Source: Miniphocaeibacter sp012841535 (GTDB lineage Bacteria > Bacillota > Clostridia > Tissierellales > Peptoniphilaceae). Taken from it: a DNA stretch of 64,000 nucleotides. Position numbers and translations under genes: made by a program. The notes under the pieces were generated by a model. The model made no database searches. It had not been told where the DNA came from and saw only the letters and a program-made list of their open reading frames with translations. Where the stretch lies: NCBI RefSeq assembly GCF_049274025.1, contig NZ_JBASRV010000054.1; one strand, given 5' to 3'. This document shows positions 35,008 through 43,551 of the stretch, piece by piece (position 1 is the stretch's first letter; every line of letters begins with the position of its first letter).

Positions 35008-35427
35008 ATGAAAAATAATATGCAAACAGCAAAGACCTTGGTTTTTGCTGGGGCAATAGCAAGTATAGTAATAGGTATATTAGTCTGTTTTACCTTGTTT
35101 CTTATTCCAGTAGGAATAGTGGATATTATAGGTGGAATTATTTTGTTGAAATATAAGGATTTTACAGATGAAGAATTTAAAGCTAAAGGTAATACAATTT
35201 TAACTTGGGGAATTATTTTATTAATTTTAAATTTAGTCGGAGGTATTTGTATTTTAATAGCTTATTTTCTTTCAGTTGGAGAAAATAGGGTAAGAAAAAA
35301 TTCCAATATAGACGAATTAATGGAACTGGAAAAAGCTTTTGAATTAATGCAAAAAGGTGTAATTACAGAAGAAGAATACGAGAAAATAAAAGAAAAGATA
35401 ATAAGGGGAGATAATAACAGACAATAG
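35008..35427 (+). CDS. Membrane protein with C-terminal SHOCT domain
   Basis: 139 residues. Four hydrophobic segments in the first 95 residues (AKTLVFAGAIASIVIGILVC start) are followed by a SHOCT-type helical pair: IDELMELEKAFELMQKGVITEEEYEKIKEKII. SHOCT domains are short C-terminal oligomerisation modules. Function unknown. AAGGAG precedes the ATG. It lies between the two GNAT genes, likely on the same transcript. Confidence 0.75.
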   Translation: MKNNMQTAKTLVFAGAIASIVIGILVCFTLFLIPVGIVDIIGGIILLKYKDFTDEEFKAKGNTILTWGIILLILNLVGGICILIAYFLSVGENRVRKNSNIDELMELEKAFELMQKGVITEEEYEKIKEKIIRGDNNRQ

Positions 35428-35447
35428 AAAGACCATTGTCTGTTATT
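35413..35447 (+). terminator. Hairpin between SHOCT and GNAT-pyrophosphatase genes
   Basis: AATAACAGACAAT (35413-35425) and ATTGTCTGTTATT (35435-35447), a perfect 13-bp stem with a 9-nt loop, overlapping the SHOCT stop codon. The downstream T-run is poor (GCATATTT), so it may act as an mRNA-stabilising or partial terminator. Confidence 0.6.
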
Positions 35448-35461
35448 GCATATTTAATAAG

Positions 35462-36340
35462 ATGAATAATATAGGGACGGTTATGCTAGAAACTAAAAGG
35501 CTTATTTTAAGAAAAATAAGCCTAAAGGATATACCCTTTGCTTACAAAAATTGGGTAGCAGATGAAGAGGTAACAAAGTTTATAACATGGAAGAAACATA
35601 AAGATGTGGGAGAAACAAAAGATTTACTTGAATTCTGGATTAATAAATATAAATTCAAAAATACATATAGGTGGATAATAGAGTTAAAGGAAATGGGAGA
35701 ACCAATTGGAATAATTGATGTTGTAAGTTTAGATGAAAAACTAAATATGGCAGTTATTGGATATGCTATAGGGAAAACCTGGTGGAATAAAGGAATAGTA
35801 ACCGAGGCTTTTTCAAGGATTATTAAATTTTTATTTGAAAGTGTTAAATTAAATAGAGTAGAGGCAATCCATATGACTTCCAATATTGCTTCTGGCAAGG
35901 TTATGGAAAAATGTGGATTAAAATATGAAGGAACCAATAGACAAAGGTTAAAAAACAAAGAAGAGCTAGTAGATGTATCAATTTATGGAATATTAGCAGA
36001 GGATTATTTTAAAGGGAGAAAATTTAAAGCTATTGTTGATAGGCCTGTAGGTTATGTAGATGATTACAAGAATGTGTATCCAATAAATTATGGCTTTATT
36101 CCAGGCATTATTAGTGGTGATGGTGAAGAACAAGATGCTTATATTTTAACAGAAGACAATAAGCCCTTGGAAGAGTTTACAGGAGAATTAATAGCTAAAA
36201 TAATTAGAAAAGATGATGTAGAAGAAAAATGGGTATTGGGAGAAGATAATAGAATATACTCAAGGGATGAAATATTTGAAAAAACTTTATTTATGGAACA
36301 GCATTTTGATTCAATTATAAAAATTATAAAAACTCCCTAA
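35462..36340 (+). CDS. Fusion of GNAT acetyltransferase and inorganic-pyrophosphatase-like domain
   Basis: 292 residues. Residues 1-183 form a GNAT domain closely like the upstream GNAT (LETKRLILRKISLKD, GYAIGKTWWNKGIVTEAF). Residues 185-292 show a family-I pyrophosphatase core: DRPVGYVDDYKNVYPINYGF (193-212), GDGEEQDAYIL with Asp220 and Asp225, and DDVEEKWVL with Asp251/252 and Lys256. These correspond to the metal- and phosphate-binding elements of soluble pyrophosphatases. At about 108 residues the second domain is compact compared with 175-residue bacterial enzymes. Short distinct pyrophosphatase-like genes exist in Firmicutes, so this may be a gene fusion. AAG-type upstream sequence is weak; the ATG is the only early start. 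Confidence 0.85.
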   Translation: MNNIGTVMLETKRLILRKISLKDIPFAYKNWVADEEVTKFITWKKHKDVGETKDLLEFWINKYKFKNTYRWIIELKEMGEPIGIIDVVSLDEKLNMAVIGYAIGKTWWNKGIVTEAFSRIIKFLFESVKLNRVEAIHMTSNIASGKVMEKCGLKYEGTNRQRLKNKEELVDVSIYGILAEDYFKGRKFKAIVDRPVGYVDDYKNVYPINYGFIPGIISGDGEEQDAYILTEDNKPLEEFTGELIAKIIRKDDVEEKWVLGEDNRIYSRDEIFEKTLFMEQHFDSIIKIIKTP

Positions 36341-36353
36341 TTTAGGGAGTTTT
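36329..36353. terminator. Bidirectional terminator, fusion gene / kdgK
   Basis: AAAACTCCCTA (36329-36339) and TAGGGAGTTTT (36343-36353). It serves both converging genes. Confidence 0.85.
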
Positions 36354-37359
36354 ATCTTTGTATTCGTGTATTTCCACCTTGTAATAAATTATAAACATCC
36401 TCTTCTTTTACTAAGTTAACATCACCAGGAATTGTGTGTTTTAAAACAGCAGCAGCAACTCCAAAATCCAAGGCTTCTTTAAAGTTTTTATCCTTTACTA
36501 AACAATTTATTACACCGGCAACAAAGGAGTCTCCAGTTCCTACTCTGTCAATAATATCTACATCATAAACTTTTGTATGGTAGAATTCATTTCCATTGTA
36601 ACCACAAGCTGAATAGAAATTAGAAGAGGAGGAAATTAACTTTCTCAAAGAGCTAAAATAGTATTTACAACCATATACTTTAGCCATGTCCTTAAAGGCA
36701 TTTTCATATAATTTTAATTCATCTTCTAAACTTGTACCGGCAGGTGTTGTTTCTCTAAAACCTAATGGCCAGTCACCGTCAAAGCAAACATCTACATACT
36801 GCATTAAATTAGAAATTACCTTCCTAGCTGTTTCAATACTCCAAAGATTAGCCCTATAATTTACATCCATAGAAATAGTAATTCCCAATTCTTTAGCTAC
36901 TTGCAAGGCTTTTAAAGTAATTTCTTCGCAACTTTTACTAAGGGCAGGGGTAATACCGGATATATGAAACCATTCAGCTCTATCGAAAATACTATAGAAA
37001 TCAAAGTCATCTACACTAGCATTTGCTAAAGATGAGTTTTCCCTGTCATAAATTATCTTAGAAGGTCTGTAGGAATAGCCTTGTTCTAAAAAATAAATTC
37101 CGATTCTCTTTCCTCCTCGAGGAATATAACTAGTATGTACTCTGTATTTATTTAAAGAATCTATGGCAGCTTGTCCTAGTTCATTGTCTGGAAGTTTTGT
37201 AACATGTTGAACCCTGTTGTTATAATTTGCTAAAGATACTGCAACATTAGCTTCTCCTCCTCCAAAGACTGCATTATAATTAGTAGCCTGATTAAATTTT
37301 TCAAAATTAGGAGTAGCAAGTCTTAACATTATTTCTCCAAGAGTAACTATTTTTTTCAT
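36352..37359 (-). CDS. kdgK: 2-Keto-3-deoxygluconate kinase (PfkB family)
   Basis: 335 residues, a ribokinase-like sugar kinase. N-terminal GEIMLRLATPNFEKFNQA, FGGGEANVAVSLA and the ATP/anion-hole motif DRVGTGDSFVAGVINCLV near 275 are clear. SMDVNYRANLW is typical of KDG kinases, which phosphorylate KDG in uronate/pectin breakdown. No kduI, kduD or eda gene is adjacent, so a related keto-sugar kinase is possible. AGGAG stands before the ATG. It lies downstream of a membrane acyltransferase gene with a hairpin between. Confidence 0.85.
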   Translation of the reverse strand: MKKIVTLGEIMLRLATPNFEKFNQATNYNAVFGGGEANVAVSLANYNNRVQHVTKLPDNELGQAAIDSLNKYRVHTSYIPRGGKRIGIYFLEQGYSYRPSKIIYDRENSSLANASVDDFDFYSIFDRAEWFHISGITPALSKSCEEITLKALQVAKELGITISMDVNYRANLWSIETARKVISNLMQYVDVCFDGDWPLGFRETTPAGTSLEDELKLYENAFKDMAKVYGCKYYFSSLRKLISSSSNFYSACGYNGNEFYHTKVYDVDIIDRVGTGDSFVAGVINCLVKDKNFKEALDFGVAAAVLKHTIPGDVNLVKEEDVYNLLQGGNTRIQR

Positions 37360-37382
37360 TTTTTTCTCCTTTCTTTTTGTGA

Positions 37383-37409
37383 AAAACTCCCTTAAAACAA
37401 GGGAGTTTT
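37383..37409 (-). terminator. Hairpin between the acyltransferase gene and kdgK
   Basis: AAAACTCCCTT (37383-37393) and AAGGGAGTTTT (37399-37409), stem 11 bp. The acyltransferase stop lies in it. Its stem is nearly the same sequence as the terminator at the other end of kdgK. Confidence 0.8.
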
Positions 37410-38129
37410 ATATATGTAAGACAATATTAAATATATTATTGGCTGATGGACCATATAAATAAATAAACTATGTCTTCCAATTATACATATAGGGTTGTAT
37501 CTTTTTTTCTTCATTATTGGTTTTTTAGTTACTATTAATCGTCCAATATAAAAACCAACTATAAATAGAAATATCCATGGTAATATTGGGAAATAGTCTG
37601 CTGATGTAAAATTAGAACTAGGAAATCCTAGCCAAAATAAAAATTTTAAATTATATAGTTTTTCAGGTAGGTAATATTTTGTAAAAAACAAATTAATATA
37701 TCCACTTGTAATTGGTTTTGTAGCTATAAATAATAGGATAAATAATACTATTCCTATAAATGGATTTATTTTTTTTAATATAGGATCAATTGCTAGTAGT
37801 ATTAGTGTAGCAAAGGCAAAAAAGTGTATTATTCCAAAGGCTATAAATTGGTCCTTCATAAAAATTACTGTAAAAACTGAAAGTATTGCAGCACAGATTA
37901 AAAGAACAGTAAATTTTCTAGAATGCTTTTTTCCAAAATTATAGGAAATACCAGAAGTTACTATAAATGTCATAGCTATTAAGTTTTGCCATATAGAGGA
38001 GTATTTACTGGGAAACCAGGAAATACTTTCTCCAAATATATAGACCAGATCATAGCATAAATGGTAAATAACCATATTAATTATTGCAAAACCTCTTATA
38101 AAATCAATTGAGTTATATCTTTCTTTCAT
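37392..38129 (-). CDS. Membrane acyltransferase (DUF1624 / heparan-glucosaminide acetyltransferase-like)
   Basis: 245 residues, about seven membrane segments. N-terminal RYNSIDFIRGFAIINMVIYHLCYD is the DUF1624 signature, with the conserved DxxRG and YHxxYD elements. The C-terminal IGRHSLFIYMVHQPIIY matches the acyltransferase-3-like end. Relatives transfer acyl groups to sugars of the cell surface. The gene overlaps no neighbour but follows the cardiolipin synthase gene by 10 bp, implying an operon. Confidence 0.88.
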   Translation of the reverse strand: MKERYNSIDFIRGFAIINMVIYHLCYDLVYIFGESISWFPSKYSSIWQNLIAMTFIVTSGISYNFGKKHSRKFTVLLICAAILSVFTVIFMKDQFIAFGIIHFFAFATLILLAIDPILKKINPFIGIVLFILLFIATKPITSGYINLFFTKYYLPEKLYNLKFLFWLGFPSSNFTSADYFPILPWIFLFIVGFYIGRLIVTKKPIMKKKRYNPICIIGRHSLFIYMVHQPIIYLILSYIYKTPLF

Positions 38130-38139
38130 AATTTTTCCT

Positions 38140-39675
38140 TTACATCATTGGTGCAAAGACCCTTAATATAGATCTAATGACTTTTGTAATCCATAGTGTT
38201 TTTTTCATTTCTGTTAATGTTTTTCTCTGAGATATATCTATTGTATTAAGAAAATCCCTTTTTATATCAAAAATAACAGGTGAGTCATAAAACCAAACAG
38301 CATCTTCGAAATGTAGATACAAGCTTCTAAAATCTACATTTATAGTCCCTACTACAGCAAATTTATCGTCTGATACAAAATTCTTTGCATGTATAAAGCC
38401 AGGTGTATATTCATATATTTTTACTCCAGAAGCAATTAGACTTTCATAATAGCTTCTAGTAACCATAAAAACAGTTTTTTTATCGGGAATATGAGGGGTT
38501 AAAATTCTAACATCAATACCTCCCTTTGCAGCGTTTTTTAAGGCTGTAAGCATTTCATTAGAAAGTATTAAGTAGGGTGTTGTAATATATACATAATTCT
38601 TTGCCCTGTTAATTATATTTAAGTAAATATTTTCACCAACAGGATCAGCATCTAAAGGTGAATCGGAAAAAGGTTGAACAAATCCGGTATCGGGGTCTTC
38701 TATAATATCATCAAAATTTAATCTATGTAAATGGGATTCGAAGTCTACAAATTCATCTGAAATAGAATTCCACATGGATAAAAATATTACAGTTAAACTC
38801 CATACCGCTTGACCATACAGCCTAACTGCACTGTCCTTCCAATGACCAAACCTTTCAACTTTATTAATATATTCATCTGCTAAATTTACTCCACCAGTAT
38901 AGCCAATATTCCCATCAATAACTATTATTTTTCTATGATCCCTATTATTATGTCTTGGCATAACAAATAGTTTTATAGGGTTGAAAACCTGACACTTTAT
39001 TCCCTTTGAAATTAGAAACTTATCGTAATTTCTAGGAAGCTTGGAAATACATCCAAAATCATCATAAATTAGTCTTACATCGACACCTTCTTTGACTTTT
39101 TCCACTAGAATATCTAAAACCGTATTCCACATATAACCTTCTTCTATTATGAAGAATTCTAGGAAAATAAAATTTTTGGCATTTTTCAGGTCTTCAATAA
39201 AATCGTTAAAAAACATTTCTCCACTAGGATAGTATTTAGAATTGGTGTTCTTATAAACAGGACAACTTGCATATCTTTCTAAATATCTACTTTGTATATA
39301 GGCATCTTCATCTGTAATTTCCTCTAAGGTATTTACATGATTAGTCATTAGAAAATGAAAAGATGATGTTGTTGTCGACATGGACATTCTTATATTTGCT
39401 ACAAATCTATTTTGAGCAAAGAACAAATAGATAACGGAACCAAACATAGGAAAGGATATAATTGGAACGATCCAAGCTATTTTATAGGCAGGATTTGTAT
39501 CCTTATTTATAATTGTTACTACTAAAATAAGACCTAAAATTAAACTTGTAATATAAAACCAAAAGAAATTATCGGCAAGTATAATATATAGCTCATATGT
39601 AAGAAGTAATTGTAGAATGAAAATAATACTAATGAAGAACATTCTACTTGTAATAAATTTAAAAAAGTTTTTCAT
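38140..39675 (-). CDS. cls: Cardiolipin synthase (PLD family)
   Basis: 511 residues, the standard size. Two N-terminal membrane helices (about 12-55) precede two HKD motifs: HNNRDHRKIIVIDGNIGYTGG near 240 and FIHAKNFVSDDKFAVVGTIN near 425. It condenses two phosphatidylglycerols, or PG with CDP-DAG, to cardiolipin at the membrane. I use the ATG at 39675 with GAGGTATAT upstream; an in-frame start at 39789 would lie within the neighbouring gene. It is distinct from the PLD-type gene at 26-27 kb, so the genome likely has two such enzymes. Confidence 0.95.
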   Translation of the reverse strand: MKNFFKFITSRMFFISIIFILQLLLTYELYIILADNFFWFYITSLILGLILVVTIINKDTNPAYKIAWIVPIISFPMFGSVIYLFFAQNRFVANIRMSMSTTTSSFHFLMTNHVNTLEEITDEDAYIQSRYLERYASCPVYKNTNSKYYPSGEMFFNDFIEDLKNAKNFIFLEFFIIEEGYMWNTVLDILVEKVKEGVDVRLIYDDFGCISKLPRNYDKFLISKGIKCQVFNPIKLFVMPRHNNRDHRKIIVIDGNIGYTGGVNLADEYINKVERFGHWKDSAVRLYGQAVWSLTVIFLSMWNSISDEFVDFESHLHRLNFDDIIEDPDTGFVQPFSDSPLDADPVGENIYLNIINRAKNYVYITTPYLILSNEMLTALKNAAKGGIDVRILTPHIPDKKTVFMVTRSYYESLIASGVKIYEYTPGFIHAKNFVSDDKFAVVGTINVDFRSLYLHFEDAVWFYDSPVIFDIKRDFLNTIDISQRKTLTEMKKTLWITKVIRSILRVFAPMM

Positions 39676-39697
39676 ATATACCTCGGTTTGTGGAAAA

Positions 39698-40168
39698 CTA
39701 TTTTTTAGATTTTCCAGTAATAGACCTTGCTTTAATTTCAAAAACCCTTGTTCTACTAATAGCTGCAGGATTAAATTTAAATCCATCATCTTTATGATGG
39801 TGTTTTACTAAAATATCTAGGGCATTGTAAATTTCATCATAGTTTTTAAGTTCTCGTAAAACACCTTTTCCAATAATTGAGTCATAAGCCATTGTACAGT
39901 ATCCCTTATCATATTTTACAATAAGTTCATGATTACAGTCTATTTCAAAGGAAAGTTTAGCATTATCATAAATATAAGCATACTTGCTACCTTCTAATGC
40001 ACCGTGAAAATAGAAATACAAATTATTGTTTTTTAGTTCGCAGCCATAGTTAACAGGCAAAATATAAGGATAATCCCCATTGTTAAAGGCTAATATAATA
40101 ACATCACCATTTAAAGCGATATTATAAAAGTTTTCTATACCTACAACTTCTCTTTCTGCTTTTCTCAT
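39698..40168 (-). CDS. Pyridoxamine-5'-phosphate oxidase-like flavin-binding protein, copy 1
   Basis: 156 residues of the split-barrel NimA-like type (IALNGDVIILAFNNGDYPYILPVNYGCELKNNNLYFYFHGALEGSK...IVKYDKGYCTMAYDSIIGKG). The fold binds FMN or heme; NimA homologs reduce nitro groups. A close paralog precedes it in the operon with 12-bp spacing. AGGAGG precedes the ATG. Actual activity is unknown. Confidence 0.88.
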   Translation of the reverse strand: MRKAEREVVGIENFYNIALNGDVIILAFNNGDYPYILPVNYGCELKNNNLYFYFHGALEGSKYAYIYDNAKLSFEIDCNHELIVKYDKGYCTMAYDSIIGKGVLRELKNYDEIYNALDILVKHHHKDDGFKFNPAAISRTRVFEIKARSITGKSKK

Positions 40169-40180
40169 TAATCCTCCTAA

Positions 40181-40651
40181 TTATACATTGGATTTACCGG
40201 TTATACTAAGAACTTCAATTTTAAAAACCTTAATTTTTTTCAAAGCTTCTTGCTTATATTCATTATAATAGGAAGTAGTGTATTGCTTCATTATACAATT
40301 TAAAGCATTCGTTACTTCTTCATGTTCATCTATTTCATAAATAATACCTTTACCAATTAAAGACTCATATTTCATGGAAAAGGAACAATTATTTTTTCCG
40401 ATTATCAGTTTATGGTTACAATCTATTTCGAAAGAAACCTTAGCTCCATTGTAAATATACTTGTATTTAGTACCTTCTAGTGCACCGAGAAAATAGAAAT
40501 ACAAAGTATTGTTCTTTAACTCACATCCGTAGTTTACTGGTAAAACATAGGGAAAATCATTATCGTTAAAGGCGAGAACAATTGAATTACCATTTTTAGC
40601 AATCGAAAGTATATTATTAAGCCCTGTAACTTCTCTATCATCCCTTCTCAT
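40181..40651 (-). CDS. Pyridoxamine-5'-phosphate oxidase-like flavin-binding protein, copy 2
   Basis: 156 residues, paralogous along its length with the gene downstream (shared YPVNYGCELKNN pattern, FDCNHKLI-like, SLIGKGI). It carries GKNNCSFSMKYES where copy 1 has KYDKGYCTMAYDS. The conserved LALNGNSIVLAFNDNDFPYVL-like start agrees with the NimA-type family. It is the likely first gene of the 40.6-36.3 kb minus operon. The ATG has AGGTGC upstream. Confidence 0.87.
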   Translation of the reverse strand: MRRDDREVTGLNNILSIAKNGNSIVLAFNDNDFPYVLPVNYGCELKNNTLYFYFLGALEGTKYKYIYNGAKVSFEIDCNHKLIIGKNNCSFSMKYESLIGKGIIYEIDEHEEVTNALNCIMKQYTTSYYNEYKQEALKKIKVFKIEVLSITGKSNV

Positions 40652-40791
40652 ATAGCACCTCTAAATAAAATTAGTTATTATTGATTTTACTATATAACCA
40701 TATTATTTAAAAGTTTTCGGGAAATAAGATAGCTTGTATAATATATTATATATTAAATAAAAGAGTAAGAATCAAAAAAAGATAATAAAAT

Positions 40792-40829
40792 TCCCCTAAA
40801 TACATATGGATTTAGGGGATGGTTTTTTT
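40792..40829. terminator. Terminator after the deaminase gene
   Basis: TCCCCTAAAT (40792-40801) and ATTTAGGGGA (40810-40819), 10-bp perfect stem. The plus side ends with T7; the minus side ends with AATTTTATTATC. It separates the nucleoside-transport operon from the operon to its left. Confidence 0.8.
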
Positions 40830-40837
40830 CAGTTATT

Positions 40838-41320
40838 CTATTTATTATTCCAATAATTTAAATGTGGCCTTAATATTTCCTCTGTCATTTCTTCAATAGG
40901 TCCAATAACCTTTATATTTTTTTGTCCTCTTGAAAAAACTTCCCTTGAAGGTAAATCAAATGTTGGATTTCTGTCATCAGAGCCAGTTATTTCCAAAAGT
41001 TTTTTCTCTGAAACGCCATATACTATTGTTCCTACATTAGTCCAATAAACAGCACCACAACACATTACACATGGCTCACAGGTAGTATACATAGTACAGT
41101 TCCATAAATATTCTTTGTCGAATAATTCTCCGGCCTTTTCCATTAATTTTGTTTCAGCATGACCTATAGAGGATTTCTTTGTTACTTCAACATTTCCTTG
41201 TCTTAGTATAATTTCTCCTTCAGGAGAAACTAAAATAGCTCCAAAGGGATGATTACCCTTAGCAAGAGATTCTTCTGAAACTTTTACGGCTTCTTTTAAA
41301 TAGTAGTTGTGATCTTTCAT
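40838..41320 (-). CDS. Nucleoside/guanine deaminase-like zinc enzyme
   Basis: 160 residues of the CDA superfamily. Zinc/catalytic motifs GHAETKLMEK (His-Ala-Glu) and CEPCVMCCGAVYWT (PCxxC) are intact, with N-terminal GNHPFGAILVSPEGEI. It looks like guanine deaminase (GuaD) or a related purine/creatinine-type deaminase rather than tRNA adenosine deaminase. Its ATG overlaps the permease stop (1 bp), so it shares the nucleoside permease operon; uptake plus deamination of purines is a coherent pathway. Confidence 0.87.
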   Translation of the reverse strand: MKDHNYYLKEAVKVSEESLAKGNHPFGAILVSPEGEIILRQGNVEVTKKSSIGHAETKLMEKAGELFDKEYLWNCTMYTTCEPCVMCCGAVYWTNVGTIVYGVSEKKLLEITGSDDRNPTFDLPSREVFSRGQKNIKVIGPIEEMTEEILRPHLNYWNNK

Positions 41321-42264
41321 TATTTTGCCTCCCTGTAATAAGGTTTACCATTAGCTTTAGGTCCAGCATTTTTACTTCCAAAGAATATTAAAGAAAATAG
41401 GGTAATAGCATAAGGAAGCATTGCTAAAATTTGATATGGTATTGAGTTATCTAAAACTTGTAGTCGTAATTGTAGAGCATCAGCAAAACCAAAAATTAAG
41501 GTAGCCAAAAATATTCCAGATGGTTTCCATCTTCCAAAAATAACGGCAGATAGTGCAATAAAACCTCTTCCTGCTACAAGACCGTCGGAGAAGGATTTTA
41601 TATAACATGTAGTTAAATAAGCACCACCAAGTCCTGCTAAACCTCCACATAATATACAAGCTATGTATTTCTTTGCTATTACATTTATTCCCAAAGATTC
41701 AGCTGCTTTAGGATATTCACCAACAGATTTATAATTTAAACCTGCTTTAGTTTTATTAAAGAATATATATGAAATTATAACCAGTATGAAAGAAAAATAT
41801 ACAAGTATATTTTGATTAAAAAATATACTGCCAATAAAAGGGATATCTCCTAATAATGGAATTTTTATATTACCTAATAAAGGAACCTTGTCAAGACTGG
41901 TTTTTATACCAAAATATGATCTATAAATAAATGTAGCTAATGCAGGGCAAAGTATATTTAATGCCATACCGTTAACTATTTGATTAGCTCTTATTGTAAC
42001 TGTTGAAAAAGCATAAATCATATTAATCAATATACCTGAAAGTGTACCAAGAAGAACTCCGAATAAAGGATTTCCTGTAATATAGGTTCCTAAAAATCCG
42101 AATAGAGCTCCAATGGTCATTATTCCATCTAAGCCTATATTTACTAATCCTGCTCTCTCAGAATACATTTCACCTAAAGCTGTAAATAAAAGTGGGGTTG
42201 ACATTCTAACAGTAGCTACTAATAAAGCGTGTATAAAACTTACTGACAAAATAGCCTCTAACAT
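41320..42264 (-). CDS. Nucleoside ABC transporter permease (NupQ/YufQ-like)
   Basis: 314 residues with eight to nine hydrophobic segments. Typical family sequence: FTALGEMYSERAGLVNIGLDGIMTIGALFG and GLAGLGGAYLTT, with RGFIALSAVIFGRW and the BPD_transp_2 signature. It is the second permease of a BMP-type importer, with a 7-bp overlap with the first permease. The ATG lies right after that gene's end. Import of purine and pyrimidine nucleosides is the known role of this subfamily. Confidence 0.92.
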   Translation of the reverse strand: MLEAILSVSFIHALLVATVRMSTPLLFTALGEMYSERAGLVNIGLDGIMTIGALFGFLGTYITGNPLFGVLLGTLSGILINMIYAFSTVTIRANQIVNGMALNILCPALATFIYRSYFGIKTSLDKVPLLGNIKIPLLGDIPFIGSIFFNQNILVYFSFILVIISYIFFNKTKAGLNYKSVGEYPKAAESLGINVIAKKYIACILCGGLAGLGGAYLTTCYIKSFSDGLVAGRGFIALSAVIFGRWKPSGIFLATLIFGFADALQLRLQVLDNSIPYQILAMLPYAITLFSLIFFGSKNAGPKANGKPYYREAK

Positions 42265-43319
42265 TTTGCTTCACCTCTTTTTCTGTTTTTTAAGAATGAA
42301 GATATAGATCCTTGATTAACTAAAGTAGTGCCTGCTACTACGAAAATAATTACTAATGCTTGTATTATTCCAACTACAGTAGTTGGTATTCCAGTAGCTA
42401 TTTGCATTGTATTTGCACCAGTTCTTAAAATTGCAAATAGAAAAGCAACAATAACAGTTCCTATAGGATTTAATTGTCCGATTAATGCAATTGCTACCCC
42501 ATCAAAACCGAATTCTTCACCATAACCAGCCATTAGCCTAAATTGTGCACCATGTAATTCTATGGCTCCACCTAGGCCGGCAATAGCACCTGAAATTATG
42601 AAAGAAAAGAACATGTATTTTTTTACATTAAATCCGTTAACTAAAGAAGCTTCTTGGTTAAGACCAACAGCTCTTAACTTGAAACCTGCGGTAGTATTAA
42701 AAAGAAAATAATATAATATTGCTGCTAGTATTATAGCTATAAAAATTCCTATATGTACTCTAGTACCTGGTAAAAACTTTGGTAATTTTAAAGATTCAGC
42801 AACTGCTGCCGTTTGTGGAATATTCGCCTCCATCAAAGGACCACTAAAGAGATAAGACATAAATAATGTTGCTATGTAATTTAAAAGAATAGTTATAATC
42901 ATCTCATTTAGTGATAAAAAAGACTTTAAAAGTCCAGGAATAAATCCCCATAAACCGCCACAGATTGCTCCTATTAGTAAACTAACTAGAATGGATATGA
43001 AAGGTGGTAATGAATTGCCGAATTTTATTGCAAACCATACACTTCCAATAGAGCCCATAATAAATTGTCCTTCTGCTCCTAAATTAAACAAATTACATCT
43101 ATAAGCAAAAGTTGCTGCTAAACCGGTAAATATTAAAGGCGTTGCTTTAACTAATGTTTCTCCTAAGGAACCAATATTTCCTAAAGCTCCTGTAAATAAA
43201 TAGGAATAGGCTACTATAGGATTTTGCCCTACAGATATTATCGCTAAACTTCCAATTAGAAATGCTAGCAACAAGGATACTATTGGGACAACGATTTTCA
43301 TATAACCTTTATTCTTCAT
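42258..43319 (-). CDS. Nucleoside ABC transporter permease (NupP/YufP-like)
   Basis: 353 residues, about nine hydrophobic segments. N-terminal IVSLLLAFLIGSLAIISVGQNPIVAY, ATFAYRCNLFNLGAEGQFIMGS and GLGGAIELHGAQFRLMAGYGEEFGFDGVAIALIG are typical BPD_transp_2 nucleoside permease features. It is the first gene of the minus operon (permease, permease, deaminase). AGGAGG is upstream of the ATG. The cognate binding protein and ATPase are on the opposite strand, divergent. Confidence 0.92.
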   Translation of the reverse strand: MKNKGYMKIVVPIVSLLLAFLIGSLAIISVGQNPIVAYSYLFTGALGNIGSLGETLVKATPLIFTGLAATFAYRCNLFNLGAEGQFIMGSIGSVWFAIKFGNSLPPFISILVSLLIGAICGGLWGFIPGLLKSFLSLNEMIITILLNYIATLFMSYLFSGPLMEANIPQTAAVAESLKLPKFLPGTRVHIGIFIAIILAAILYYFLFNTTAGFKLRAVGLNQEASLVNGFNVKKYMFFSFIISGAIAGLGGAIELHGAQFRLMAGYGEEFGFDGVAIALIGQLNPIGTVIVAFLFAILRTGANTMQIATGIPTTVVGIIQALVIIFVVAGTTLVNQGSISSFLKNRKRGEAKC

Positions 43320-43352
43320 TTACTGACCTCCTTGAAAATTAATTTATTTTAA

Positions 43353-43447
43353 ATTGATAATATATCAGGGGGGAGTATGTGTCAATACAATAAAATTTAT
43401 TGATAATAAAAAAGTATAAAAGATAATAAAATAGACTATTTATCAAT
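43353..43447. repeat. Three ATTGATAA motifs in the divergent control region
   Basis: ATTGATAA occurs at 43353-43360 and 43399-43406, and inverted as TTATCAAT at 43440-43447. The first overlaps the minus-strand -10. A regulator of the nucleoside transporter could bind these. Confidence 0.45.
43357..43385 (-). promoter_or_regulatory. Consensus promoter of the nucleoside permease operon
   Basis: Minus strand: TTGACA (43385-43380), 17 bp containing a run of six C (CTCCCCCC), TATTAT (43362-43357). A leader of about 38 nt precedes the permease start. Confidence 0.8.
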
Positions 43448-43494
43448 ATAACTTGACATTAAGATAATTAGAGAAAAATAAGTTTGAAAAGTTA

Positions 43495-43523
43495 TTGACA
43501 TTGAAAATTTATTAAGATAATAT
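43495..43523 (+). promoter_or_regulatory. Promoter of the BMP binding-protein gene
   Basis: TTGACA (43495-43500), 17 bp, TAATAT (43518-43523). The expected leader is about 22 nt. Confidence 0.75.
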
Positions 43524-43551
43524 TAATTTACGATTAATATGGAGGTGCTTT

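Noticed and set aside
43320..43551. Purine riboswitch in the nucleoside transporter control region
   Set aside because: None of the conserved purine aptamer segments is present on either strand; both leaders are too short.
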